From NCBI GenBank assembly GCA_016934955.1, contig JAFGRY010000017.1, positions 97,108 through 161,107 of the forward strand: a stretch of DNA of 64,000 nt, read 5' to 3'. The notes below the pieces were generated by a model. That model was not told the origin of the DNA. It was given only the letters and a program-made list of their open reading frames with translations, and ran no database searches. Shown one piece after another: positions 8,111 through 17,194 of the stretch; position 1 is the stretch's first letter; every line of letters starts with the position of its first letter. The position numbers and the translations under genes were made by a program. Source of the stretch: a bacterium. GTDB lineage: Bacteria > Zhuqueibacterota > QNDG01 > JAGLOF01.

Positions 8111-8270
8111 ACAGGTCCGGAGGGGTGAGGACGGGTTTTATTTATGCTGCGAGAAATGAAGTAAAAATTGTGGGCTCTGGCGGAATGGTATGATGATCAA
8201 TGCCGGTTCAGATGGCATCGATCCCGGTCCGTGAGAGAGGAAGGCTGATTACCAGCGTGAGACGATCCGT

Positions 8271-10550
8271 ATGAAAATCAATGCATCAAAATCTACAATT
8301 AACCGGGTGGCCTTCATCGGCAACTACCTGCCGCGCCAGTGCGGCATCGCCACGTTCACAACAGATCTTTGTGAGGCAGTCGCTGCCCAATATCAAAAAA
8401 CTTCCTGTATTGCACTGCCGGTTAATGATATTGAGGCCGGCTACGCGTATCCTGCCCGGGTGCGGTTTGAACTCCGAGAGAAAGATATCGATTCATATCG
8501 GCGGGCTGCCGATTTTCTGAACCTGAACGGCGTGGATATCGTTTCCCTGCAGCATGAATACGGTATTTTCGGGGGACGCGCGGGGAGTTACATTCTGACG
8601 CTTCTGCGAGGATTGCGGATGCCGATTGTGACCACTTTTCATACCGTTCTCCGTACCCCTGATCCTGATCAGAAGCGGGTGCTGGAAGAATTGGCGGCCC
8701 TGTCCGACCGGGTAGTCGTGATGAGCAAGCGAGGTGCTGCCATGCTTCAGGAGATCTATGGCGTGCTGCCGGAAAAAATAGACCTGATCCCCCATGGCAT
8801 TCCGGACGTGCCGTTTGTGGACCCGAGCTTTCACAAAGATCTGTTCGGCGTAGAGGATAAATTCGTCCTGCTCAGCTTCGGGTTACTGTCAGCCAGCAAA
8901 GGGTTTGAAGATGTCATCTCCGCTCTACCCGCAATTCTGGCACGGCACCCGAATGTAGTCTATATAGTAGCCGGTGCGACTCATCCGCACGTGCTCCGGA
9001 ATGAAGGTGAGGCGTACCGCCTGTCTCTGCAGTGGCTGGCCCGGGAGAATGGAGTGGAGGGCCAGGTGATTTTTTACAACCGTTTTATCAGTTTGAAGGA
9101 GCTGGTGGAATTTATCAGTACCGCCGATATCTATATTACCCCCTATCTCAATGAAGAGCAAATTACTTCGGGGACACTCGCCTATACGCTGGGAACCGGC
9201 AAGGCGGTGATATCCACACCGTACTGGTATGCGCAAGAGATGCTTGACGAAGGAAGAGGTGTTCTGGTGCCGTTCAAGGATCCCGCCGCACTGGCTGAGC
9301 AGGTGATCGCCCTTCTGGACAATGATGCGCTGCGGCATGCGATGCGTAAGCGGGCGTTTGTTTTCGGGCGGGAGATGATCTGGCCCAGAGTGGCTCAGCG
9401 ATATATGGCGAGTTTTGAACGAGCGAGGGCGGAACGCCACTATTTTCATCATCCGGACCTCACCGTTAAAACCCTCGATAAACTTCCGGGCGAGCTGCCG
9501 ACGCTCAAGCTAAACCATCTGAACCATATGACCGATGAAACAGGAATCCTGCAGCATGCCGTTTTTACCATCCCCAATTATTCCGAAGGGTACACTGTCG
9601 ACGATAACGCCCGGGCCATTATCGTGAGCGCGCTCCTGGAGGCGTCGGGCAGTGAATTGGCAATGAAATTTACTTCCCGGTATCTGGCGTTCATCTGGTA
9701 TGCCTTCAATCAAGAGCTGCGACGCTTTCGAAATTTTATGGATTATCAGCGTCTCTGGCTTGAGGAAAAAGGGTCCGATGACAGCCACGGCCGTACGTTG
9801 TGGGCGCTGGGTTCATTACTGGGCCGATCAAATACGCCAGGTATCTATAGTATGGCTGGCTGGTTATTTGAAAAGGCTTTGCCGGCGATTCTTGACACGA
9901 CGAGTCCCCGTGCATGGTCGTTCGCGATCATCGGGATCGGGGAATATCTGCAGCGGTTTGCCGGTGACCGACGGGCGGCTCAGGTCCGGGATGAGTTGTC
10001 CGGGCGGCTTCTCGCCCTGCATCAGAAGAATGCGACTGATGACTGGTGCTGGTTCGAAGACCGGCTTACCTATTGCAACGCTGCGCTGCCTCATGCTCTG
10101 CTCGTATGTGGTGAGGATGCTTCCGATCCTGCAATGACTGAAATCGGATTGAGATCGCTGGACTGGCTTGCGGCTCTTCAGAAGGCGGATGCGGGACATT
10201 TCGTTCCGATAGGCTCCAATGGTTTTTACAAGAAGAATGGTGAGCGGGCGCGGTTCGATCAACAGCCGGTTGAGGCACAATCCATGGTTTCCGCATGCCT
10301 TGAAGCGTACCGGGTTACGCTGGATAAACACTGGCGAAAGGAAGCCCGCCGCGCTTTCGAGTGGTTTCTGGGACGCAATGATCTCAACCTTCCGCTGTAT
10401 GATCCAATTACCGGAGGCTGTCGTGACGGGCTGCATTCCGATCGAATCAACGCGAATCAGGGGGCAGAATCGACGTTGGCTTTTCTGCAGGCCCTGCTTG
10501 AATTGAAACTCACTGAGACCGTCATTATGCCGCAGGAGAAAAGCAAGTAA
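8271..10550 (+). CDS. GT4 glycosyltransferase fused to a large all-alpha C-terminal domain
   Basis: A 759-residue cytoplasmic protein. Residues ~1-395 are a GT4-type GT-B glycosyltransferase: an N-terminal Rossmann fold (GNYLPRQCGIATFTTDL, VSLQHEYGIFGG), then the donor-binding half (FGLLSASKGFEDVI, TPYLNEEQITSGTLAYTLGTGKAVIST). The last ~350 residues are helical with DNARAIIV and SWSFAIIGIGEY-type repeats, and resemble an alpha/alpha-toroid found in glycan-active enzymes. The stop codon overlaps the ATG of the GH130 gene by one base, so the two are translationally coupled. I infer synthesis or turnover of a mannose-containing glycan or glycolipid. The nucleotide-sugar donor is unknown. A decayed relative lies at 1891-2341. 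Confidence 0.88.
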   Translation: MKINASKSTINRVAFIGNYLPRQCGIATFTTDLCEAVAAQYQKTSCIALPVNDIEAGYAYPARVRFELREKDIDSYRRAADFLNLNGVDIVSLQHEYGIFGGRAGSYILTLLRGLRMPIVTTFHTVLRTPDPDQKRVLEELAALSDRVVVMSKRGAAMLQEIYGVLPEKIDLIPHGIPDVPFVDPSFHKDLFGVEDKFVLLSFGLLSASKGFEDVISALPAILARHPNVVYIVAGATHPHVLRNEGEAYRLSLQWLARENGVEGQVIFYNRFISLKELVEFISTADIYITPYLNEEQITSGTLAYTLGTGKAVISTPYWYAQEMLDEGRGVLVPFKDPAALAEQVIALLDNDALRHAMRKRAFVFGREMIWPRVAQRYMASFERARAERHYFHHPDLTVKTLDKLPGELPTLKLNHLNHMTDETGILQHAVFTIPNYSEGYTVDDNARAIIVSALLEASGSELAMKFTSRYLAFIWYAFNQELRRFRNFMDYQRLWLEEKGSDDSHGRTLWALGSLLGRSNTPGIYSMAGWLFEKALPAILDTTSPRAWSFAIIGIGEYLQRFAGDRRAAQVRDELSGRLLALHQKNATDDWCWFEDRLTYCNAALPHALLVCGEDASDPAMTEIGLRSLDWLAALQKADAGHFVPIGSNGFYKKNGERARFDQQPVEAQSMVSACLEAYRVTLDKHWRKEARRAFEWFLGRNDLNLPLYDPITGGCRDGLHSDRINANQGAESTLAFLQALLELKLTETVIMPQEKSK

Positions 10551-11551
10551 TGGTGCATTCTGATAGTGGATTGTTAACGCGTGATGCCATTAATCCGATC
10601 CTTACAGCCGCCCAATGGCCCTACCCTGTGACAAGCGTCTTTAATCCCGGAGCGGTACTGCTGCCGGACGGTGTGACCCTGCTTCTCTGTCGGGTGGAAG
10701 ACCGGCGTGGACATTCGCATCTCTGCGCTGCCCGCTCACGCAACGGCATCGATGGTTGGGAGATTGATCTCCGGCCGACCCTGCATCCCGATCCGGAACA
10801 CTGTCCTGAAGAACTGTGGGGCATTGAAGACCCCCGGATAACCTATCTCGATGAATTACATATGTATGCCGTTGTTTACACAGCGTATACGCAGACCGGA
10901 CCGGGAGTTTCCCTGGCACTGACCGAGGATTTTCACTGTTTTGAGCGTTATGGTCTGATCATGCCGCCTGAAAATAAGGACGCAGCCCTTTTGCCCTATC
11001 GCATTAAAGGGAACTGGGCGTTGATTCACCGGCCGTTCAGTGCTTCATCCGGGAATATGTGGATCTCTTATTCTTCAAATTTACGGGATTGGGGCGATCA
11101 CAGGGTGATGATGAAGGCCAGACAGGGAGGATGGTGGGATTCCCACAAGATAGGACTCACTGCTCCACCCATTGAAACGCCAAAGGGCTGGCTCATATTG
11201 TATCATGGTGTACGGCAAAATGCGGCCGGCTCACTTTACAGAGTCGGAGCGGCCCTGCTTGATCTGCAGAGACCGGACATCTGTTTAAAACGCAGTGATG
11301 AGTGGCTGTTTGGACCGGAAGCATCATACGAACGGAGCGGTGATGTCGATAATGTCGTCTTTCCATGCGGGGCCACCATCTGCCCTGACGGTGATACGAT
11401 CCATATCTATTACGGTGCCGCGGACACGAGCGTTGCAGTCGCGACCGGGAGCAAGACGGCCATTCTGGAATGGCTGGCGTGTAATTCGACGAGTCCATAC
11501 AAGTACATAAAAAGAAATAAGTCAAAAAAGTGCAATTGTGGCTCGGGGTGA
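10550..11551 (+). CDS. GH130 short-type mannoside phosphorylase/hydrolase
   Basis: 333 residues. The five-bladed propeller motifs are clear: FNPGAVLLPDGVTLLLCRVEDRRG, WGIEDPRITYL and HRPFSASSGNMWISYS. WDSHKIGLTAPPIET and LILYHGVR follow further on. IEDPR carries the Asp proposed as general acid in GH130. There is no signal peptide, so it is cytoplasmic. The ATG overlaps the last base of the GT4-fusion gene (TAATG). GH130 next to a GT4 enzyme is a recurring pair in FCB genomes, where the pair may make or recycle beta-linked manno-oligosaccharides. The basic C-terminal tail (KYIKRNKSKKCNCGSG) is unusual for the family and may be an extension gained by loss of an earlier stop. Confidence 0.92.
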   Translation: MVHSDSGLLTRDAINPILTAAQWPYPVTSVFNPGAVLLPDGVTLLLCRVEDRRGHSHLCAARSRNGIDGWEIDLRPTLHPDPEHCPEELWGIEDPRITYLDELHMYAVVYTAYTQTGPGVSLALTEDFHCFERYGLIMPPENKDAALLPYRIKGNWALIHRPFSASSGNMWISYSSNLRDWGDHRVMMKARQGGWWDSHKIGLTAPPIETPKGWLILYHGVRQNAAGSLYRVGAALLDLQRPDICLKRSDEWLFGPEASYERSGDVDNVVFPCGATICPDGDTIHIYYGAADTSVAVATGSKTAILEWLACNSTSPYKYIKRNKSKKCNCGSG

Positions 11552-12014
11552 GTCCACGATTTTTCGCTTCAGACCGGGTACTCCTTGGTCACCCCCATCA
11601 CATATATCTGCCAAGCCAAGCCGCATAGAGCAACGAACGCGGAATTGATGAGCAGATCCGGGCTGCCCTTCGATCCAGATTATAAATGTCACCGGATTAC
11701 TGTTCGTCCATCAAACAAATACAATCCTGAGCCGCCACGCCCCTTTCAATGTACCCTGTTTATGCCGGAGTGTCCGTGTAGCAGCAACGCGTGAATTCCG
11801 GCAGTGAAAAAAAGTTGATTGTCAGAGTATTTTGTATTAATTTAATATGTGTGTATACCCCTTATCCAGTAATGGTTTCTGTGCATTGAATGGAAAGTGC
11901 TCGTTTCCGTATCAGGCCGGAATGTTAACATGTGCAATTGATCGTTCAACGGTGACACACAGTTTACCGTTGTGCGACAGTAAACGGTAAAAAAAATGGT
12001 ACGCGAGATACTGT
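11552..12014 (+). other. Intergenic region of 463 bases
   Basis: No supported gene. A 69-residue frame at 11585 lacks any recognisable feature. The stretch around 11820-11860 is AT-rich (TATTAATTTAATATG) and could hold a promoter. The last 70 bases contain the inverted half-sites described separately. Confidence 0.5.
11947..11991 (+). promoter_or_regulatory. Three alternating ACCGTT half-sites upstream of the DUF1003 gene
   Basis: CAACGGT (11947-11953), TTTACCGTTG (11963-11972) and AACGGTAAA (11983-11991) form two overlapping inverted repeats that share the middle element. Either stem excludes the other. This could be an operator with three half-sites or a pair of alternative RNA hairpins 24 bases before the start codon. 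A run of A follows, not T, so it is not an intrinsic terminator for the plus strand. Confidence 0.4.
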
Positions 12015-12722
12015 ATGAAAAAGAATTCAGACATCAGACAAATCTGTGCTATCTGCGGCAAGGCGTTCGCTGCGGCTGATATTGTCGCAGGGGCAGTCGT
12101 ACGTGATCCGGTAGCGGAGCTGATCCGTAAAGAACATCCCGGCTGGGCTGAAAATGATTTTATCTGCCAATCCGACCTCTCGGATTTTCGTTCCAAATAT
12201 GTGCATTCACTGCTGGAATCAGAAAAAGGGGAACTGAGCGATCTGGAGCATGAAGTGCTTGACCGGCTGCAGGAGCAGGAGCTGCTTGCAAAAAACGTCG
12301 AAGAGGAGTACGAGCAGGATTGGACCTTAGGGGAACGTCTGGCGGACAGGATCGCCTCGTTTGGCGGAAGCTGGAAATTTTTAATCCTGTTCGGAATTGT
12401 TCTGACCCTGTGGATCGCCATCAATTCCGCGGTGCTGCTCCTGAAACCAGTCGATCCCTATCCATTCATCCTTCTGAACCTGCTGCTCTCATGTCTCGCC
12501 GCGATTCAGGCTCCCATAATCATGATGAGTCAGAACCGGCAGGAGTCGAAAGACAGAATACGGTCCCAGCATGATTATCAGGTCAATCTGAAAGCCGAGC
12601 TGGAGATCAGGCAGCTGCATGAAAAACTGGATCATTTGCTCCAGCAGCAGTGGCAGCGGCTGGCGCAGATCCAGGAAATTCAGATGGAGCAACTGGCCGA
12701 GCTGGGCAGAATCAAGCGGTGA
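12015..12722 (+). CDS. DUF1003 membrane protein
   Basis: 235 residues. Two transmembrane helices lie near residues 118-140 (FLILFGIVLTLWIAINSAV) and 148-172 (FILLNLLLSCLAAIQAPIIMMSQNRQ); the latter, ending in MMSQNRQ, is the DUF1003 hallmark. The N-terminus has a CAICGKAF motif that may bind a metal with other cysteines missing, so only a half-site is present. The C-terminal ~60 residues form a long coiled coil (LEIRQLHEKLDHLLQQQWQRL). Family knowledge: DUF1003 proteins are widespread and poorly characterised. The gene precedes an MgtC/SapB-like gene by about 100 bases, suggesting a small membrane-stress operon. Confidence 0.88.
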   Translation: MKKNSDIRQICAICGKAFAAADIVAGAVVRDPVAELIRKEHPGWAENDFICQSDLSDFRSKYVHSLLESEKGELSDLEHEVLDRLQEQELLAKNVEEEYEQDWTLGERLADRIASFGGSWKFLILFGIVLTLWIAINSAVLLLKPVDPYPFILLNLLLSCLAAIQAPIIMMSQNRQESKDRIRSQHDYQVNLKAELEIRQLHEKLDHLLQQQWQRLAQIQEIQMEQLAELGRIKR

Positions 12723-12821
12723 CCCTCTCCGCAGGGAGAGGGGATGGTGTTTCAGCATAACGACAGGCATCCGGGCTCAAGGCAAGTACGTAACGGCGGT
12801 TACCGCAGGAGGTGTGCTATC

Positions 12822-13301
12822 ATGACATTTGTCGAGCATGTTTTCAATGTGTTCCCCTTTACCTGGACGGAGATACTCTGCGCCATTGTCGCGGGCGCCG
12901 TTGTCGGGGCTGAACGGCAGCTCTCGGGAAAGCCGATCGGCATCAGGACCGGCATTCTCATCTGTCTTTCCACCTACGCGTTCGCGACCTTCGCCAGCCT
13001 CAATCCGTCGGGAACACCGGATTCCTCACGTATCGTTCCCCAGATCATCACCGGGATAGGGTTCCTGGGAGGCGGGGTCATTCTGACCCGGAACGGCATC
13101 GTCGTCGGTGTCACTTCGGCCGCCTGCATCTGGATTCTGGCTGCAATAGGCATCACCATCGGCCTTAATTTTCCCTATACAGGAGTAAAGCTCGCTGTTT
13201 TGTCAGTGGTGCTGCTGCTGGGCATTGAAAACCTGGAAAAGCGCATTACCAGCCTGCATCAGGGCGCGCATCGTAAACAGCCCAAAGAAAAAGGTGAATG
13301 A
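12822..13301 (+). CDS. MgtC/SapB family membrane protein
   Basis: About 159 residues. The start is set at 12822 (MTFVEHVFNVFPFTW) after GCAGGAGGTG; the listed 12744 start adds unsupported residues. The family signature AGAVVGAERQLSGKPIGIRTGILICL is present, followed by GIGFLGGGVILTR and GVTSAACIWILAAIGITIGL. Four or five transmembrane helices are predicted by eye. Only the short membrane domain is present, without the C-terminal ACT-like domain of true MgtC. MgtC-like proteins affect Mg2+ homeostasis and ATP synthase in other bacteria; that role here is inference. It follows the DUF1003 gene closely. Confidence 0.92.
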   Translation: MTFVEHVFNVFPFTWTEILCAIVAGAVVGAERQLSGKPIGIRTGILICLSTYAFATFASLNPSGTPDSSRIVPQIITGIGFLGGGVILTRNGIVVGVTSAACIWILAAIGITIGLNFPYTGVKLAVLSVVLLLGIENLEKRITSLHQGAHRKQPKEKGE

Positions 13302-13742
13302 CGGCCGTGATGCAGGCCGCATATGCGGATACCGGTTTGCCGCAGACCGGCGCTCCGCGCGTGCTGCGTCTGCCGTGGCGGGCCGGATTCTGTGTGTCAT
13401 GATAAAGTGCTTGCGTTCCAACCCGGATGTGGTTACATTACTGTAATCCTCGTTTTATTAATCGCGTTGTATCGGCGCCATCAACACGTTTCACTGTCAT
13501 CCGAATACTTTCACCGTAGGTGTTGAACCGTTCATGCCCGGTATCAGGCATACCTGTGCGTACCGGAAACGAGGTGTTCTCCATTTTGTTATTGTATGGA
13601 TCATCGGCGATGAGCCGTCGGACGGTCTCCATTGTCATGACACTGCCGACCGATAGTCCTGAAAAGAGGCTGACATTCCAACACTGTTCCCTCCGCCATG
13701 CGCGGCCAAGACAGTCGTTTACCAGCGATAAGGGAAAGTATC
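13302..13742 (+). other. Intergenic region of 441 bases
   Basis: No supported gene. A 78-residue frame at 13520 overlaps the next start and has no domain or ribosome-binding site. I see no hairpin with a T-run and no repeat here. Confidence 0.5.
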
Positions 13743-14132
13743 ATGTACGAAATTGAAAAAAGAGAGTACGGCTATAAACTCACGTTCAGGGGGATGATCA
13801 GGGGCGAAGAGATGAAAGCCTGGGTTGATGACTCGAAGAAAGAGCTTGCCGATGCTCCCGAAGCGTTCGGAGTGTTCGTCGATATGCGAACCCTGAAACC
13901 GATATCCGTTGATGCGCAGGTGCAGATGCAGGAAGGGCAGCAGCTCTACAAAGCGAAAGGCATGGTTCGTTCGGTGGTCATTGTCGACAGCGCGGTAACG
14001 AAAATGCAGTTCAAGCGGATTGCCATACGAACCGGCATCGATGAATGGGAACGATATATTGATGCATCGGCCAATCCCGACTGGCACAAGGCCGGTATGG
14101 CCTGGATTAATGACGCCATCGATCCCGATTGA
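13743..14132 (+). CDS. STAS/SpoIIAA-like protein
   Basis: 129 residues, starting at 13743 (MYEIEKREYGYKLTFRGMI) after AAGGGAAAG; the ORF-track start at 13698 lies in non-coding sequence. The pattern (short strands, VFVDMRTLKPIS, SVVIVDSAVTKMQFKRIA, WERYIDASANPDWHKAGMAWI) matches the SpoIIAA-like/STAS fold found in lipid or regulatory contexts. No conserved phospho-Ser motif of true anti-anti-sigma factors is apparent. It sits alone between membrane-protein genes. Two further STAS-like genes occur at 40577 and 41022, but they are closer to each other than to this one. Confidence 0.7.
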   Translation: MYEIEKREYGYKLTFRGMIRGEEMKAWVDDSKKELADAPEAFGVFVDMRTLKPISVDAQVQMQEGQQLYKAKGMVRSVVIVDSAVTKMQFKRIAIRTGIDEWERYIDASANPDWHKAGMAWINDAIDPD

Positions 14133-14383
14133 TGAGGAGAGCGGACCTGTTTCCCCCGCCGGGGGGATCAGAGTAACGGATATGCATCACTCCCGCATTG
14201 CCTGTTGAAATAGATGATTTTTCTCGTTACATTAATCCATACTGACCATTATCCGAGTACCAGCCGATTTTTTGAACCGTCTGTTCCGGATCACACTGCC
14301 GGGGGATGCATCTCCTCTGCCGGTGCGCTGACCGGATTCGACCATACGCACCCGCGTTACTGTATCAGAACAGGGAGGGAAAC

Positions 14384-16441
14384 ATGAACAGCGCTCTCAC
14401 CGGAAACGAGCGGTCCGGTTCGGCTTCAGCCTGGATCGCCCCCGTAATGGCGTTTGCCGCGGCCTATCTGCTCTACGCGTTCAGCGGAGCCAGAGGCATA
14501 TTCTGGGGTGATGCCGGAGAATTCGCCGCAGCCGCGCGTACCCTGGGTATCGGTCATCCCTACGGCCATCCGCTATTCTGGCTGCTGGGACGTCTGAGTA
14601 TGATCATCGGTCCCGCTCATCCCGCGGCCGCCATGACGGAACTCACGGCCCTTACCGGTGCCGGTACGGCTGCCGCCGCCGCCATGGTCGCCCGGGAAAT
14701 ACTCTCGGAGAGGGTGAAAGGAACCGCCCGCACAGTCATTCCCGTCACAGCCGCGCTCACGTTTGCGGTCATGGAGACGGTGTGGGCCCAGGCCACGTTC
14801 ATCGAAGTGTACCAGCTGCAGGCGCTGCTGGCCATGCTGGCGCTGCTCTTTTTTCAGCAGTATCTGAACCGTGAGGATGCGCGCAGACTGTTTGCCGCCC
14901 TTTTCTTCTGGGGCCTGTCCGCCACGCTCGGCATCTATATCGGCATTCTGGCCGTTTTACCCATTCTGGTGCTGATCCAGAGACGGGGACGTCTGCCGGC
15001 GATCTCGCCCGGTGTCGCCGGAGGCGCGGTAGTCTCCTTCGTTCTCCCGCTCACCTTGTGGCTCTATCTGCCCGTGCGCACCGCGGTGCATCCGCCGTTT
15101 CTCTGGGCGCGGGTTGATTCCTTGAGCGCGTTTCTCGCCTACCTCTCCAGGGCAATGTATGAACATATCGTTCCCGCAGGAGCGGCTGCCTGGAGCATCT
15201 CACTCTCCCGCACAGTGATGATACTGCTCGGCAACGTCGGTGTGTGGGGCGGTCTTCTTGTCCTGGTCTGGCTGATCCGAACGATCAAACAGAGGACCGC
15301 GGACCGGCTTTGGCCCTATCCGGCGGCGGCATCAGCGGTGCTGCTGATATCAGGACTGCTGATACCGCTCTCCCTTTCTTTCCGGCAGATGGTTGACATG
15401 GATGTCTATTTTCTCCCGGCATTTCTCCTGCTGGTTCCTGTCTTCACGTCCGGGCTTGAGACGGTCGCCGGCCGCCTGAAGCCGGGTGCCGTCTGGCTTC
15501 TGCTGCTTCCGGTAATCGCAACCGCTGCCTGGCAGTGGTCAGGGATATCTATCGCGAACAAGGACACTATCCGGCGGTTTCAGACCTGTCTGGTTACCGC
15601 CCTGCCCGCGGGATCCACACTGATCCTTTCTTCCGATGAAGTGGCCTATCCACTCTTCGATGCAGCCTATGTTGCGGGGAATGAGAAGGGATTTCGGGTG
15701 CCGCTCACGGAGGAAATACACATCGAAACCGTTCTCGACACCTCGCTCCATGCTGCGTCCCCCCATTTTTTCGAGCTGACCACCTATTTCACCCGGGAAA
15801 TCCTGCCCCGGTACCGTTTCGCTATCGCCGGACCCCTGCTCGCTCATGAAAGCGATTCCTCTGCCGCCGCCCTGCTTGAACGCCGGTTCAGCATGCTGTT
15901 CAATCCCGACACTCTCGTCCCCGGAGAATTGAACCGGCTGGACAGGCTCAGCATGGCGAGGATATGGTCCCGGCGCGGAGTGTACTGGTTTCAGCTGTTC
16001 AGTCAGGCGCCTTCAGGAAGCGGCGAACAGCAGGCGACGCTGCAGGAAGCGGTCCGCAGTTTCCGCAACGCATCCCGCTTCGATGATTTCAGCCTGGAAG
16101 GGGCGCTGCATGCGGCCAATCTTGCCATGGCCCTCGCGCGCACCAGTGACGGAGATGCGGCCGAGGCGGCCGCCCGGCAGGCGCTGCGTCTCAACTCCCG
16201 GTCTCCCGAGGCGTTCCGGGCGCTCTATTTCCTCTCGGTGCAGAAGCAGGATTATGAGCGGGCCATTACCCATCTGAACAAGGCGATGCAGCTGTCCCGG
16301 CCATCCGCCGATGACTATGTCAAACTGGCAACGCTCTACCTCCTTACCGGCCGCAGAGAGGAGGGCGGCGATGCCTATCAGCGGGCCCTGGATCTGGGCG
16401 CCGCACCCCAGCCCGGCCTCGAGCAGGCGATCGGCCTCTGA
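14384..16441 (+). CDS. GT117/DUF2723 membrane glycosyltransferase with TPR C-terminus
   Basis: About 685 residues. The ATG at 14384 follows AGGGAGGGAAAC; the upstream 26 residues of the listed frame are discarded. The first ~400 residues hold about ten transmembrane helices. The family signature near the N-terminus is GDAGEFAAAARTLGIGHPYGHPLFWLLG, with the acidic DxGE pair expected for a GT-C-type enzyme. The C-terminal ~200 residues are periplasmic and contain tetratricopeptide-like repeats (AIMTHLNKAMQL-like, LATLYLLTGRREEGGDAYQRAL). DUF2723 proteins are proposed to glycosylate proteins at Ser/Thr in FCB bacteria. The gene is monocistronic here. Confidence 0.9.
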   Translation: MNSALTGNERSGSASAWIAPVMAFAAAYLLYAFSGARGIFWGDAGEFAAAARTLGIGHPYGHPLFWLLGRLSMIIGPAHPAAAMTELTALTGAGTAAAAAMVAREILSERVKGTARTVIPVTAALTFAVMETVWAQATFIEVYQLQALLAMLALLFFQQYLNREDARRLFAALFFWGLSATLGIYIGILAVLPILVLIQRRGRLPAISPGVAGGAVVSFVLPLTLWLYLPVRTAVHPPFLWARVDSLSAFLAYLSRAMYEHIVPAGAAAWSISLSRTVMILLGNVGVWGGLLVLVWLIRTIKQRTADRLWPYPAAASAVLLISGLLIPLSLSFRQMVDMDVYFLPAFLLLVPVFTSGLETVAGRLKPGAVWLLLLPVIATAAWQWSGISIANKDTIRRFQTCLVTALPAGSTLILSSDEVAYPLFDAAYVAGNEKGFRVPLTEEIHIETVLDTSLHAASPHFFELTTYFTREILPRYRFAIAGPLLAHESDSSAAALLERRFSMLFNPDTLVPGELNRLDRLSMARIWSRRGVYWFQLFSQAPSGSGEQQATLQEAVRSFRNASRFDDFSLEGALHAANLAMALARTSDGDAAEAAARQALRLNSRSPEAFRALYFLSVQKQDYERAITHLNKAMQLSRPSADDYVKLATLYLLTGRREEGGDAYQRALDLGAAPQPGLEQAIGL

Positions 16442-16619
16442 GCGGGAGGGAGATGGTCCATGGAACGGACGATCCCTCCGGCGGCGGCTCTGCTGATCCT
16501 GTTATTGGGAACGGCAAGGACCCGGCAAACGGAGCGGCCGCGTCTGCCGTGTCCCAATGCGGCGCAGCTGGCCTGGCAGGAGGCATAAGACAGATCCCGC
16601 TGCTTCGGTCAATCGCCTG

Positions 16620-16712
16620 GGCAAGAAACGAAATACAGGAAGGTCATAGTACGTATTCTATTTTCGTTTCTTTCGTGATTTTCGCGGGTGAATTCGAGGA
16701 TGAAAAAATGTG
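16620..16712. repeat. Dispersed ACGAAA-type intergenic repeat, copy a
   Basis: The sequence contains AAGAAACGAAATACAGGAAG and, in the opposite sense, TTTTCGTTTCTTTCGTGATT. The reverse complement of the latter closely matches copy d at 30757. Non-coding, between the GT117 and HsmA-like genes. Confidence 0.55.
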
Positions 16713-16731
16713 ATGAAAGGGAACGCTCCCC

Positions 16732-17100
16732 ATGAATCCAATCGTAATCGTCATTATCAATCTGGCCCTGGTGTCTTATTCCATCGGCGTCTGGAGTGAA
16801 CGGATTGCGGGACGTCTTCGTCCGGGCCACCTTGTTTTTTTCTATCTGGGCTTTATCTGTGATACGTGGGGTACGGGTATGATGTTCGGGTCGGCCGGAA
16901 AACTGCTCTTTAATTTTCATGCCCTCACCGGCGTTCTGGCGATCGTGCTGATGGCCGTGCATGCGGTCTGGGCCACGGTGGTCCTGATCAAGAAAGGTGA
17001 AAAATGGATCACCGTATTTCACCGCTTCAGTATCACGGTCTGGGTGATCTGGCTGATTCCCTATTCCGGTCCCATGCTGCTGAGGGTATTTGCAAAATAA
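16732..17100 (+). CDS. HsmA-family (TIGR03987-like) small membrane protein
   Basis: 122 residues with four transmembrane helices (VIVIINLALVSYSIGVW, HLVFFYLGFICDTWGTGMM, HALTGVLAIVLMAVHAVWA, FSITVWVIWLIPYSGP). Histidines in helices three and four (FHALTG, FHRFS) could bind heme, and the layout matches the HsmA family. Function is not established. It ends 95 bases before the first sulfatase gene; the ORF listed at 17090 for that gene overlaps this stop but its extra N-terminus is not credible. Confidence 0.85.
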   Translation: MNPIVIVIINLALVSYSIGVWSERIAGRLRPGHLVFFYLGFICDTWGTGMMFGSAGKLLFNFHALTGVLAIVLMAVHAVWATVVLIKKGEKWITVFHRFSITVWVIWLIPYSGPMLLRVFAK

Positions 17101-17194
17101 CCATCGTGATACATCGTCGGTACCGGTGATCAGCCTGCATACATCGTTCGGCCGGCATACAGTCCGGTACCTGCAACAATGGAGGAAGCCTCAT

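Noticed and set aside
13520-13756. 78-residue frame before the STAS-like gene
   Set aside because: It overlaps the real start, has no ribosome-binding site and reads as random sequence.
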